A stretch of 10,284 bases of DNA from Bacillota bacterium (lineage in GTDB: Bacteria; Bacillota; Clostridia; Peptostreptococcales; Anaerovoracaceae). Below the pieces are notes generated by a model, which saw nothing but the letters and a program-made list of their open reading frames with translations, ran no database searches and was not told the DNA's origin. Shown here piece after piece: positions 1 to 5,925 of the stretch. The stretch spans positions 1 to 10,284 of the forward strand of contig JAFYIC010000162.1 of NCBI GenBank assembly GCA_017538845.1, written 5' to 3'. The stretch's first letter is position 1; the number at the start of each line of letters is the position of its first letter. The translations under genes were made by a program, and so were the position numbers.

Positions 1-664
1 CATACTTGGCGTTGAATTCCTCTTCGGTGCCGTTTATAACAGCCAGATCCTTTTCATCAAAGTATGAGAAGGACGGAAGCTTGATCTTTTTATCCAGATA
101 TCCCTGCTCCTTTGCCGCTTTGTACACGTCTGCGGTCTTTACCAGTGAATTGTGAGGAGCCGGTTTCTCGCTCGTCCTGTAATAGAAGCCGTAGGTCTGC
201 GCAGGTATGTCGGCAACGTGACCCTTCGACAGATATTTCTTTGCTCCTGGCGACCAGCCGTTATGAGTAAGAATAGCCTTTTTCTCCCTTGCGAGAGTAA
301 CGATGTAGGATCTTACAGATCTGCATGGCCCGACTACTTTGGGCATATCGCTGTAATACAGACATTCCAGTCTCGACTGCTTTCCTTCCACAGGCACTTC
401 ATATATCATGTCCGCCTGCGAGATACCGTACTGAGGTATCGCTTCGTTAACGTTGTCCGTTGAAACGAGAAGCGGTCTTACGGGAAGCTCTTTCTTCGTA
501 TATTCTCCCGTGAAAGGATTCAGGTTCCCTTCGGGTTTCTCAAGTTTTACTATGAGTTTATCGGGAATCGATTCCTTGTAGATTATGAACGCTCCAACTG
601 CGGCCACTGCCAGTGCAAGTATGACCGTAACGATTATAGCTGTTTTTTTCTTTCCTTTTGCCAT
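1..664 (-). CDS. DUF3048 domain-containing membrane-anchored protein (YerB-like), 3' end cut by window
   Basis: Only the first 221 residues are visible; the frame is still open at the left edge. Residues 1-8 are lysine-rich and 9-28 form one hydrophobic helix with no lipobox cysteine, so the protein is probably anchored by an uncleaved N-terminal helix with its domain outside the cell. DUF3048 hallmarks follow: NPFTGE (49-54), RPLLVSTDN (63-71), GISQADMIYE (80-89), a VEGKQSR stretch (92-98), VGPCRSVRSY (111-120) and HNG (134-136). The family includes B. subtilis YerB, a lipoprotein; I know of no established reaction. The ATG at 664-662 has a purine-rich AAAGGGGGG about 10 bases upstream. It is divergent from the lipoprotein gene at 878. 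The family call is confident; the role is unknown. Confidence 0.85.
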   Translation of the reverse strand, partial: MAKGKKKTAIIVTVILALAVAAVGAFIIYKESIPDKLIVKLEKPEGNLNPFTGEYTKKELPVRPLLVSTDNVNEAIPQYGISQADMIYEVPVEGKQSRLECLYYSDMPKVVGPCRSVRSYIVTLAREKKAILTHNGWSPGAKKYLSKGHVADIPAQTYGFYYRTSEKPAPHNSLVKTADVYKAAKEQGYLDKKIKLPSFSYFDEKDLAVINGTEEEFNAKY

Positions 665-700
665 GGATATGCTGCCCCCCTTTGTTATTACTACTTATTT

Positions 701-729
701 AGTGTATCACAATTACACGTATCTATCCA
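701..729 (-). promoter_or_regulatory. Possible promoter of the DUF3048 gene
   Basis: On the minus strand, TGGATA (729-724) lies 17 bases before TACACT (706-701), which is preceded by TGA as in an extended -10. Each hexamer matches the sigma-A consensus at four of six positions. The -10 overlaps a short inverted repeat, GTGTA-7-TACAC (702-718). It lies about 40 bases upstream of the ATG at 664. Confidence 0.38.
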
Positions 730-801
730 TCCGAAGCCTGTTTTTTTCGGCAGAGATTTTGATCCGGGTCACAGATCGGCAAATCCCGTAGCGATACATG
801 T

Positions 802-830
802 TTCACATTCATTTCCCATTGTGATAAAAT
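802..830 (+). promoter_or_regulatory. Promoter of the small lipoprotein gene
   Basis: TTCACA (802-807), a 17-base spacer, then TAAAAT (825-830) preceded by TGA, giving an extended -10. It is 47 bases upstream of the ATG at 878, in a stretch with no other gene. This is a sigma-A-type match read by eye. Confidence 0.6.
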
Positions 831-877
831 AATTAAGGATTATTTATCTGTAAACATATGCTTTTTAGGAGGACAAA

Positions 878-1234
878 ATGAAAAAAATAATCTCATTGGC
901 GGTTGTTGCTTTGCTGATCGTATCAGCCCTTGCCCTCGCTGCATGCGGCAGCGATGACACAGACCTTTCTGACAGCAAATATGTAGGAACATGGGAAGCC
1001 ACAGACGTGACTCTGGAGGATGAAGCCGAGGCGTTGGGAGATGAATGGATCCTGACACTCAACGGAGACGGCACCGGCCAGTTCAAGAGTGATGAAGAGA
1101 CTAGTGATATCACATGGTCCCTTACAGATGAAGGTTTCAAGACCAAAGGTGACGTTAAACTCACATTTGTCGATGACGGCGATAATATCAAGGCTAAAAT
1201 AATGGGCGTAGGTCTTGTTTTTGAGAAAAAATAA
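878..1234 (+). CDS. Small secreted lipoprotein, lipocalin-like, function unknown
   Basis: The 118-residue product starts with MKK, a hydrophobic helix and a lipobox ending ALAAC-G, with the modified cysteine at residue 23, so the mature protein should be lipid-anchored on the outer face of the membrane. The mature part is about 95 residues, acidic, with alternating short strands. It has YVGTWEA near its start (35-41) and LNGDGTG in the middle (61-67), a pattern seen in small lipocalin-like/META-type beta-barrel lipoproteins; I cannot assign a named family. The start is fixed by AGGAGG at 867-872, five bases before ATG. A terminator follows directly, so it may be monocistronic, although the phosphodiesterase gene starts 67 bases downstream on the same strand. 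Confidence 0.85.
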   Translation: MKKIISLAVVALLIVSALALAACGSDDTDLSDSKYVGTWEATDVTLEDEAEALGDEWILTLNGDGTGQFKSDEETSDITWSLTDEGFKTKGDVKLTFVDDGDNIKAKIMGVGLVFEKK

Positions 1235-1248
1235 CCGAAACATGAAAG

Positions 1249-1280
1249 CAGCACTCCGTTTTGCGCGGGGTGCTGTTTTA
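1249..1280 (+). terminator. Intrinsic terminator after the lipoprotein gene
   Basis: Nine-base-pair stem CAGCACTCC / GGGGTGCTG (one T-G pair) around a 9-base loop, followed by TTTTA. The short T run suggests incomplete termination, which would let some transcription reach the gene at 1302, for which I see no clear promoter of its own. Confidence 0.75.
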
Positions 1281-1301
1281 CGAGCATGAGGCAATGATCT
1301 T

Positions 1302-3047
1302 ATGAAAGAAAAAATCAGACCGTACATAAGAGCGCTTACCGACATTTTCAACTACCAGATCATCACAAAAGTCGTTCTGGGCGTCTGGCTGTTTTTGCTC
1401 AGCAGATTGTTCCAGCTTCTGCTGAAAAGCAGCGGCAGGGTCGCCGTTACCAGCGGCGACTGGCAGTTCCTGTTCACAACATGGCAGGGCATCCTGATAC
1501 TGGTACTGGGGATAGTGTCTCTTTTCATATATGTAGCCTTTGACCTCAACTCCAAGATCGTGCTGTGCAGAAGCCTTGTTCAGGGACAGAAAGTCCCCCT
1601 TGTAGCCAGCTTTGTCGAGGGGTTCAAGTCTATCGGCAGAATGGTAAATGTCGGCGGGCTGGTGGTAGTACTCTATATCGCCCTGCTCGCGCCTATACTC
1701 GGCGTCGGTCTTTCCATAGCCGCGACCGAGAATCTTTATATACCGACATTTATAACATCGTTCATCGAAAGCTCGGCGCTGCTTTCAGGCCTGGGCGCAG
1801 TCGTCGTAATAGCTTTCCTGATACTGGGCATCGCTAATCTTTTTGTACTCCATGGCGTCGTTTTAGACAAACTTAAAACAAGAGAGGCAAGCAGGCAGTC
1901 GGCAGCTCTTATCAAAGCGAACTGGAAGGATTATCTGAAACAGAACGTCCTCTTCATTCTGACCATAACCATACTTCTTTCGGTGGTGGCAATACTGTTT
2001 CTCTTCCTGCCGCTTAAGATAATAAGCGTTCTGCCGCTTTCGGCCGCCGCGAGCCGTCTGCTGACCATATTCTTCGTTACCGCGGGCGTGATCATCTCCG
2101 CTCTGGCCGATTTGTTCGCGACTCCTTTGTATCTGATGAAAATGACCCAGCTGTTCTATTCATACAAACAGGGCAGCAATTACGAATACAAAGTGAGAAA
2201 AAGAGAAATGCGGACTGCGCACAAAGTAATAATTGCCGTAGCCCTGGCTCTTGTGATCGCAGCAGTAGGCGCTTCTTATGCCAACTTTGATCAGATGTTC
2301 CCGGTAGAAACCAACGGCAAAATAATCGCCCACCGCGCCGGAGGAAACGAGGCTGCGGAGAATACAGTAGCCGGCCTTCATACAGCGTGGAAAGCCGGAG
2401 CCTACGGAAGTGAAATAGATATACAGAGAACTAAAGACGGTTACTATGTCGTCAACCATGACAGTACTTTTGAACGTGTGGCCGGAGACAGCAGAAAGCC
2501 TGAAGAAATGACTCTGTCCGAAATCAAAAAGTTGTCTGTCGGCAAAGAACTGGTACCCACATTCGAAGAGATGCTCATCGCAAGCAAAGGCCGGCTGGTA
2601 CTCTTTACGGAGCTCAAGGGCAGCACTGCCGATAAGAAGATGGCAGATGACGCCGTGGCGCTGGTGAAACAGTACGGAATGGAAGACCAGTGCGTGATGA
2701 TCTCACTGAAATATGATCTCATCGATTACATAGAGACCACGTATCCCGAGATACAGACAGGTTTTCTGACATTTGCGTCCCTGGGCAAAACGTCAAACCT
2801 CAACTGCGACTACATCGGGCTGGAAGAAGAGTCCGCTACGAAAGACGCCATCGACGCGATCCACAGCGAGAATAAGAAAATACTGGTTTGGACAGCAAAC
2901 GAGGAAGGCTCCCAGAAACACTTCCTGTGCACGAAGGCCGATGGTATAATCACCGACAACATTACCCAGGCAAAAAAACTGGTGAAAGAACTTAAACACA
3001 GATCCGATCTGGACAGGATGGTCGACAAGATCAGGACCATAATGTAG
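1302..3047 (+). CDS. Glycerophosphodiester phosphodiesterase with N-terminal membrane domain
   Basis: 581 residues in two parts. Residues 1-330 carry about seven hydrophobic helices (near 25-42, 61-80, 115-140, 161-185, 216-238, 253-272, 308-326) and match the membrane domain typical of Firmicute GDPD proteins (the GPDPase_memb type). Residues 340-560 are the GDPD TIM-barrel domain: IIAHRAGG with H344/R345, ENT at 353-355, SEIDIQ with metal ligands E371 and D373, NHD with H386, TELKG with E437 and K439, and a C-terminal KADGIITD. An odd number of helices with the N-terminus inside puts the catalytic domain outside. The family hydrolyses glycerophosphodiesters to glycerol-3-phosphate and an alcohol; the likely substrates here are lipid head-group or teichoic-acid breakdown products. 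The start has a weak TGAGG nine bases upstream. All key residues are present. Confidence 0.92.
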   Translation: MKEKIRPYIRALTDIFNYQIITKVVLGVWLFLLSRLFQLLLKSSGRVAVTSGDWQFLFTTWQGILILVLGIVSLFIYVAFDLNSKIVLCRSLVQGQKVPLVASFVEGFKSIGRMVNVGGLVVVLYIALLAPILGVGLSIAATENLYIPTFITSFIESSALLSGLGAVVVIAFLILGIANLFVLHGVVLDKLKTREASRQSAALIKANWKDYLKQNVLFILTITILLSVVAILFLFLPLKIISVLPLSAAASRLLTIFFVTAGVIISALADLFATPLYLMKMTQLFYSYKQGSNYEYKVRKREMRTAHKVIIAVALALVIAAVGASYANFDQMFPVETNGKIIAHRAGGNEAAENTVAGLHTAWKAGAYGSEIDIQRTKDGYYVVNHDSTFERVAGDSRKPEEMTLSEIKKLSVGKELVPTFEEMLIASKGRLVLFTELKGSTADKKMADDAVALVKQYGMEDQCVMISLKYDLIDYIETTYPEIQTGFLTFASLGKTSNLNCDYIGLEEESATKDAIDAIHSENKKILVWTANEEGSQKHFLCTKADGIITDNITQAKKLVKELKHRSDLDRMVDKIRTIM

Positions 3048-3073
3048 CCGGAACAGTAATATGAATAACTAAA

Positions 3074-3108
3074 AAGAGACAGGCGTATCGCCTGTCTCTT
3101 GTTGTTTT
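3074..3108. terminator. Strong bidirectional terminator between convergent genes
   Basis: A perfect 12-base-pair stem (AAGAGACAGGCG / CGCCTGTCTCTT, 3074-3085 and 3089-3100) with a TAT loop. It is followed by GTTGTTTT on the plus strand and preceded by an A run (3071-3075) that gives a T tract on the minus strand. It can end the phosphodiesterase transcript from the left and the gene at 3145 from the right. Confidence 0.88.
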
Positions 3109-3144
3109 ACCTCATTGTTGCCATTACCGGCATCTGTATTCACA

Positions 3145-3438
3145 TTATCTTTTTCTGTGTTTGATTATCAGCGCCGTTATAACTGTCCCGGCAACGAAAG
3201 CTATCACAGCTATCAGAACGTATCCGCCGGCGCTGTCAGACAGCATCGATGAACCGGTATTCTGTCCGGCCATTATCCCATGGCCTGCGCTCTGGATCTG
3301 ATGCACCACAAATACGAGGCAAACTGCAAGAGCCGCCGATATCGATCCGAAGATCTTCGACCGGGTCCTGTCAGCATGTCTCCTGAGCTCTGCAGCTCTC
3401 GCATGCATCTTTGTGATCCTTTCATCCGCATTTCGCAT
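3145..3438 (-). CDS. Small two-helix membrane protein, paralogue of the one at 4862-5200 (candidate anti-sigma-like)
   Basis: 97 residues. The N-terminus MRNADERI..MH.RAAEL.R closely matches that of the product at 4862-5200 (MRTDEERI..MH.RAAEL.R). Two hydrophobic helices follow at about 29-46 and 72-92, separated by a loop of about 25 residues; the end of the loop and the second helix also align (GYVLIAVIAFVAG against GYITVGVIAFVLG). I chose the ATG at 3438-3436 over an upstream in-frame GTG because that GTG sits on the ribosome binding site AAAGGAG; the AGGAG-to-ATG spacing of 11 is rather long. No zinc anti-sigma motif (H-x3-C-x2-C) is present. It lies past a hairpin terminator from the PrsW gene, so it needs its own promoter, which I could not identify, or read-through. 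Function is inferred only. Confidence 0.75.
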   Translation of the reverse strand: MRNADERITKMHARAAELRRHADRTRSKIFGSISAALAVCLVFVVHQIQSAGHGIMAGQNTGSSMLSDSAGGYVLIAVIAFVAGTVITALIIKHRKR

Positions 3439-3497
3439 CCGGATATTCACTCCTTTCGGGATAATAACTGTCCTGACATATATATAGATACAAAAAA

Positions 3498-3531
3498 ACA
3501 AAAAACTCCCCGGTTTTCGGGGAGATTTTTT
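3498..3531. terminator. Terminator at the end of the sigma/PrsW operon
   Basis: Stem CTCCCCG / CGGGGAG (3506-3512 and 3518-3524) with a 5-base loop. Read on the minus strand it is followed by TTTTTTGTTTTTTT; read on the plus strand it is followed by ATTTTTT. It separates the PrsW gene (ends 3577) from the small paralogue that starts at 3438. Confidence 0.85.
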
Positions 3532-3576
3532 ATATTTCCCGGATTTATCCCGCTTCAGTCCGACTTTCCGGCTGTT

Positions 3577-4242
3577 TTAGTCAGGTTTTCGCATATCGGC
3601 AATTTCTTCTGCAGGCGGACGGAATATACGCGTCTTCAGCGCCAGTATTATCAGAGCCGATATCATCGGTATCAGATATCCGGCGACCGCTACGGTTCCG
3701 GTCTGTGAGACCATCATGTTATATACGCCGTGATAGGTCATCGCCAGCGAAAGCAGTCCGATTATACCGAAGGCTCTGAGCCAGCGTTCCTCCCACATGT
3801 ACAGAAGTCCTATGGCTACGATCATGCCGCAGACAACGTGCATGGTGCCGGTCCCGAAGCCCCGGATGACCAGGAACAGCAGCTGGCTTGCCCCGTTCTG
3901 GGTCAGATAGCATACGTTCTCGAAAGTGGCAAATCCTATGGCTATCATAAGAATGGCAGCTATTACCCTGCCTCTGTCCTTCGGCTCAAATACCACCATG
4001 TAGAAAAGTACCGGCAGGAACTTCATGATCTCCTCAACGATGGGAGATATGTTTATGGCAGCCGCTTCGGCGTCAGCCCCGGTGGCCGCAGCCAGAAACG
4101 TGCTTATATACGAAGAAAGCAGGCAGACCGTCATTCCCCCCAGGATAAAGCCCATGGCCCTTCTGGGGTTCCTGCCTACCGCAAGTACGGCTATAACTAT
4201 CGGCGCGGCGAGACAAACGTATATGTTCTCGATATAGTTCAT
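3577..4242 (-). CDS. PrsW-family intramembrane metalloprotease
   Basis: 221 residues with about eight hydrophobic helices. Family motifs are in place: SPIVEEIMKF with the glutamate pair E70/E71, GFATFENVCY with E108/N109, a buried H135 in GTMHVVCG, and H171/N175 in TYHGVYN. In B. subtilis PrsW (218 residues) the essential residues are E75, E76 and H175, so length and spacing agree. PrsW is the site-1 protease that cuts the anti-sigma factor RsiW and so releases SigW. I chose the ATG at 4242-4240 because it overlaps the previous gene's TGA as ATGA and has GGTGAGG just upstream; an in-frame ATG at 4287 would lengthen the overlap and has no clear binding site. It is last in a four-gene overlapping unit headed by a sigma factor. 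The substrate is inferred to be the two-helix proteins nearby. Confidence 0.9.
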   Translation of the reverse strand: MNYIENIYVCLAAPIVIAVLAVGRNPRRAMGFILGGMTVCLLSSYISTFLAAATGADAEAAAINISPIVEEIMKFLPVLFYMVVFEPKDRGRVIAAILMIAIGFATFENVCYLTQNGASQLLFLVIRGFGTGTMHVVCGMIVAIGLLYMWEERWLRAFGIIGLLSLAMTYHGVYNMMVSQTGTVAVAGYLIPMISALIILALKTRIFRPPAEEIADMRKPD

Positions 4243-4865
4243 TCCCTCACCGCCTTTCTGACCGCCGGAATGAACAGTATGTAACATACCGTGATCGCAG
4301 CATCAAATACATAATAAAGGTTGTACCAGGGTTCATTAAGACACGATGCCGTCCACATGGCATATTCCAGCGCGCAGAATATAAGGATCATTTTGCAGAG
4401 CAAACTGTCACCCGTCTTCTCTGTCAGTCCTTTTCGTATTTCGATCAGTCTCTGCACAGCGTTCCATATTATGACGCTCATCAGTATGGCCGTGACCACA
4501 TTGTCCAGGTAAGCACCCAGTGTCATGTAACCGGCGCACATGAATCCGCAGAATACGGGAATGAGCCACTGGGTCTTTCTGACCGGTTTCCTGAATACGG
4601 GCTCTCCATGGTACTGCTGCATCATCAGGATCAGGAACAGCAGCGCTACTTTCCAGTTGATATACGGAATCAGAGAGTAACCCAGGTTGCCTCCGTAAAA
4701 GACCATTCCCAGGACCCACCAGAGATCACCAAGGAAAATAGACAACAAAAACAGCCCGTAGAGAAGCCTGAGCCGGCTCCTTTTGGTACGGGCGTCATAG
4801 AATGCCACCATCTCGCATACGAAGATAACGGCCATCTGCATGCTGCTGTTGACAATATCGATCAT
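4239..4865 (-). CDS. Multi-helix integral membrane protein of unknown function, sigma/PrsW operon
   Basis: 208 residues with about seven hydrophobic helices (roughly 7-22, 33-54, 70-83, 99-119, 121-139, 156-175, 180-200) and short, positively charged loops such as DARTKRSRLR (24-33) and FRKPVRK (91-97). It is rich in tryptophan, tyrosine and methionine, with WNAVQRLIEIRKG at 134-146. I recognise no catalytic motif or named family. Its ATG overlaps the TGA of the two-helix protein gene as ATGA, and its own TGA overlaps the PrsW start in the same way, so all three should be made together. The position between a candidate anti-sigma factor and its candidate protease suggests a sensor, chaperone or scaffold for the switch; that is inference from context alone. 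Confidence 0.8.
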   Translation of the reverse strand: MIDIVNSSMQMAVIFVCEMVAFYDARTKRSRLRLLYGLFLLSIFLGDLWWVLGMVFYGGNLGYSLIPYINWKVALLFLILMMQQYHGEPVFRKPVRKTQWLIPVFCGFMCAGYMTLGAYLDNVVTAILMSVIIWNAVQRLIEIRKGLTEKTGDSLLCKMILIFCALEYAMWTASCLNEPWYNLYYVFDAAITVCYILFIPAVRKAVRE

Positions 4866-5200
4866 TGCCTTTTCTCCCTGTCCTGTCTTTCCTTTCCTGT
4901 CTTAAGGCTGTAACTGAAGATAGTCGCCGCTACTCCGAGAACAAAGGCGATCACGCCAACGGTGATGTATCCCATGACTTTGCTTCCCGAAAAGATGCTG
5001 GCGCTCAGAGCATCCGGATCTGCGTTCTCCAGTCCGCCTGATGCAAGTCCTGACACGAACACTGCCAGACCTATGGCCAGAACGAAGCATGCCGCTACGC
5101 TGACTACACGGGTGATCTGTACTTTCCTGTTATTCCTTTGTCTGCTCAGCTCTGCCGCGCGCAAGTGCATGGCTTTTATCCGTTCTTCATCTGTACGCAT
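4862..5200 (-). CDS. Small two-helix membrane protein, candidate anti-sigma factor
   Basis: 112 residues: an amphipathic, charged N-terminal segment of about 30 residues (MRTDEERI..MH.RAAEL.R), a first hydrophobic helix near 32-52, a loop of about 22 residues (53-74), a second helix near 75-97 and a charged tail (KTGKERQDREKRQ). Both ends are predicted to be cytoplasmic. The gene overlaps the 3' end of the sigma factor gene by 14 bases, with GAAGAAGG upstream of the ATG, and its TGA overlaps the next ATG. Immediately downstream of an ECF-like sigma gene is the usual place for an anti-sigma gene, and a PrsW protease follows two genes on. It lacks the zinc anti-sigma motif of RsiW, so if it is an anti-sigma factor it is of another type. 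A paralogue lies at 3145-3438. Confidence 0.82.
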   Translation of the reverse strand: MRTDEERIKAMHLRAAELSRQRNNRKVQITRVVSVAACFVLAIGLAVFVSGLASGGLENADPDALSASIFSGSKVMGYITVGVIAFVLGVAATIFSYSLKTGKERQDREKRQ

Positions 5201-5753
5201 CGGTCATACCTTCTTCCTCGAGTTCTTTGCGCAGTTTTTTCTTGCCTTTCTGCAGTAAATGATCTATCTTCTTTGTATTTACTTTCATTACAGACGCCAC
5301 CTGGGCGTAACTCATATCTTCAAAATATCTCAGCCACAGGGCCTCCCTCAGTTCGGGGTCGATCCTTTCCAGACAGGCTCTCAGGACTTCCCGCCGCTCC
5401 TCGTTCACCAGCAGGTCCTCCACCATTTCCCTGTCCGCGGGGGCGTTGTCATACTCATCGAATGAGAACTGACTGATTTTCGTGCTTTTATCATGGAATC
5501 TGGCGGCAAGGTTGCGTCCCGTTCTGAAGAGATAGGCCTTGAACTTGCCCTCTCCTATTTTGGGACGTTTGGCCATGATCCTTGCGAAAGCCTCTATCAT
5601 CAGGTCTTCCGAATCCTGCCAGTCATGTATATACCCGTACAGATACACCGTCAAACTGTCCCCGTGACGCATCATCAGCTGGTCGTATGCTTTTGTGTCC
5701 CCGCGCCGGAAATCATCGTACAGAACGCTGTCGGCGGATGTATCTGCAGCCAT
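5187..5753 (-). CDS. ECF-like RNA polymerase sigma factor
   Basis: 188 residues. Region 2 spans about 13-90, with FRRGDTKAYDQLMMRHG (15-31), the region 2.2 signature DSEDLMIEAFARIM (47-60) and FKAYLFRTGRNLAARFHDK (71-89). After a linker (90-117), region 4 spans about 118-180, with ALWLRYFEDMSYAQVA (138-153) and a helix-turn-helix running into DHLLQKGKKKLRKEL (164-178). Regions 1.1, 1.2 and 3 are absent, as in ECF (group 4) sigma factors. It directs RNA polymerase to a small regulon, usually under an anti-sigma factor. It heads an overlapping operon with a two-helix membrane protein, a multi-helix protein and a PrsW protease. The ATG at 5753 has only a modest binding site (AAAGGA, spaced about 12); an ATG 13 bases upstream is out of frame. 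Confidence 0.92.
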   Translation of the reverse strand: MAADTSADSVLYDDFRRGDTKAYDQLMMRHGDSLTVYLYGYIHDWQDSEDLMIEAFARIMAKRPKIGEGKFKAYLFRTGRNLAARFHDKSTKISQFSFDEYDNAPADREMVEDLLVNEERREVLRACLERIDPELREALWLRYFEDMSYAQVASVMKVNTKKIDHLLQKGKKKLRKELEEEGMTDAYR

Positions 5754-5829
5754 ATTTCTCTTTCATCCTTTTGTATCGTGAACAACTGAATGTTTTATTA
5801 CCGGTATTTACGTTACAATTTTTCAATCT

Positions 5830-5858
5830 ATTATAACTTGAAAACACCGTATATCCAA
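5830..5858 (-). promoter_or_regulatory. Promoter of the sigma factor/PrsW operon
   Basis: On the minus strand TTGGAT (5858-5853) is 17 bases before a perfect TATAAT (5835-5830), leaving a leader of about 70 bases before the ATG at 5753. This is a housekeeping-type promoter. A second, ECF-type autoregulated promoter would be expected from the family; TGTAAC occurs in the leader (5818-5813), but I see no convincing CGTC/CGAC-like -10 at the right spacing. Confidence 0.55.
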
Positions 5859-5894
5859 CCGCAGATTGCAAAACTCTGCCATTAAATCGCATAA

Positions 5895-5924
5895 ATAAAA
5901 AAGGAGCCCCGGCACGGTCTCCTT
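5895..5924 (-). terminator. Terminator of the DNA alkylation repair gene
   Basis: On the minus strand AAGGAG (5924-5919) pairs with CTCCTT (5906-5901) around a GC-rich inner hairpin (CCG-TGC-CGG), followed by a TTTTTTATTT tract. It begins two bases after the stop codon of the gene ending at 5926. Confidence 0.75.
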
Positions 5925-5925
5925 C

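Noticed and set aside
152..463. Open frame of 103 codons on the plus strand opposite the DUF3048 gene
   Set aside because: The minus strand is open over the entire stretch and encodes conserved DUF3048 motifs.
730..750. Hairpin CCGAA / TTCGG as a terminator upstream of the lipoprotein gene
   Set aside because: The stem is only five base pairs with a ten-base loop, and the T run lies inside the loop rather than after the stem.
865..1351. Two minus-strand open frames of about 140 codons over the lipoprotein gene
   Set aside because: The plus strand has AGGAGG, a signal peptide and lipobox, and a terminator; the antisense frames have no start signals.
3730..4284. Open frame of 184 codons on the plus strand opposite the PrsW gene
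   Set aside because: It lies wholly antisense to a gene with clear PrsW motifs, its translation is rich in Arg, Tyr, Gly and Ser with no family signal, and it has no ribosome binding site.
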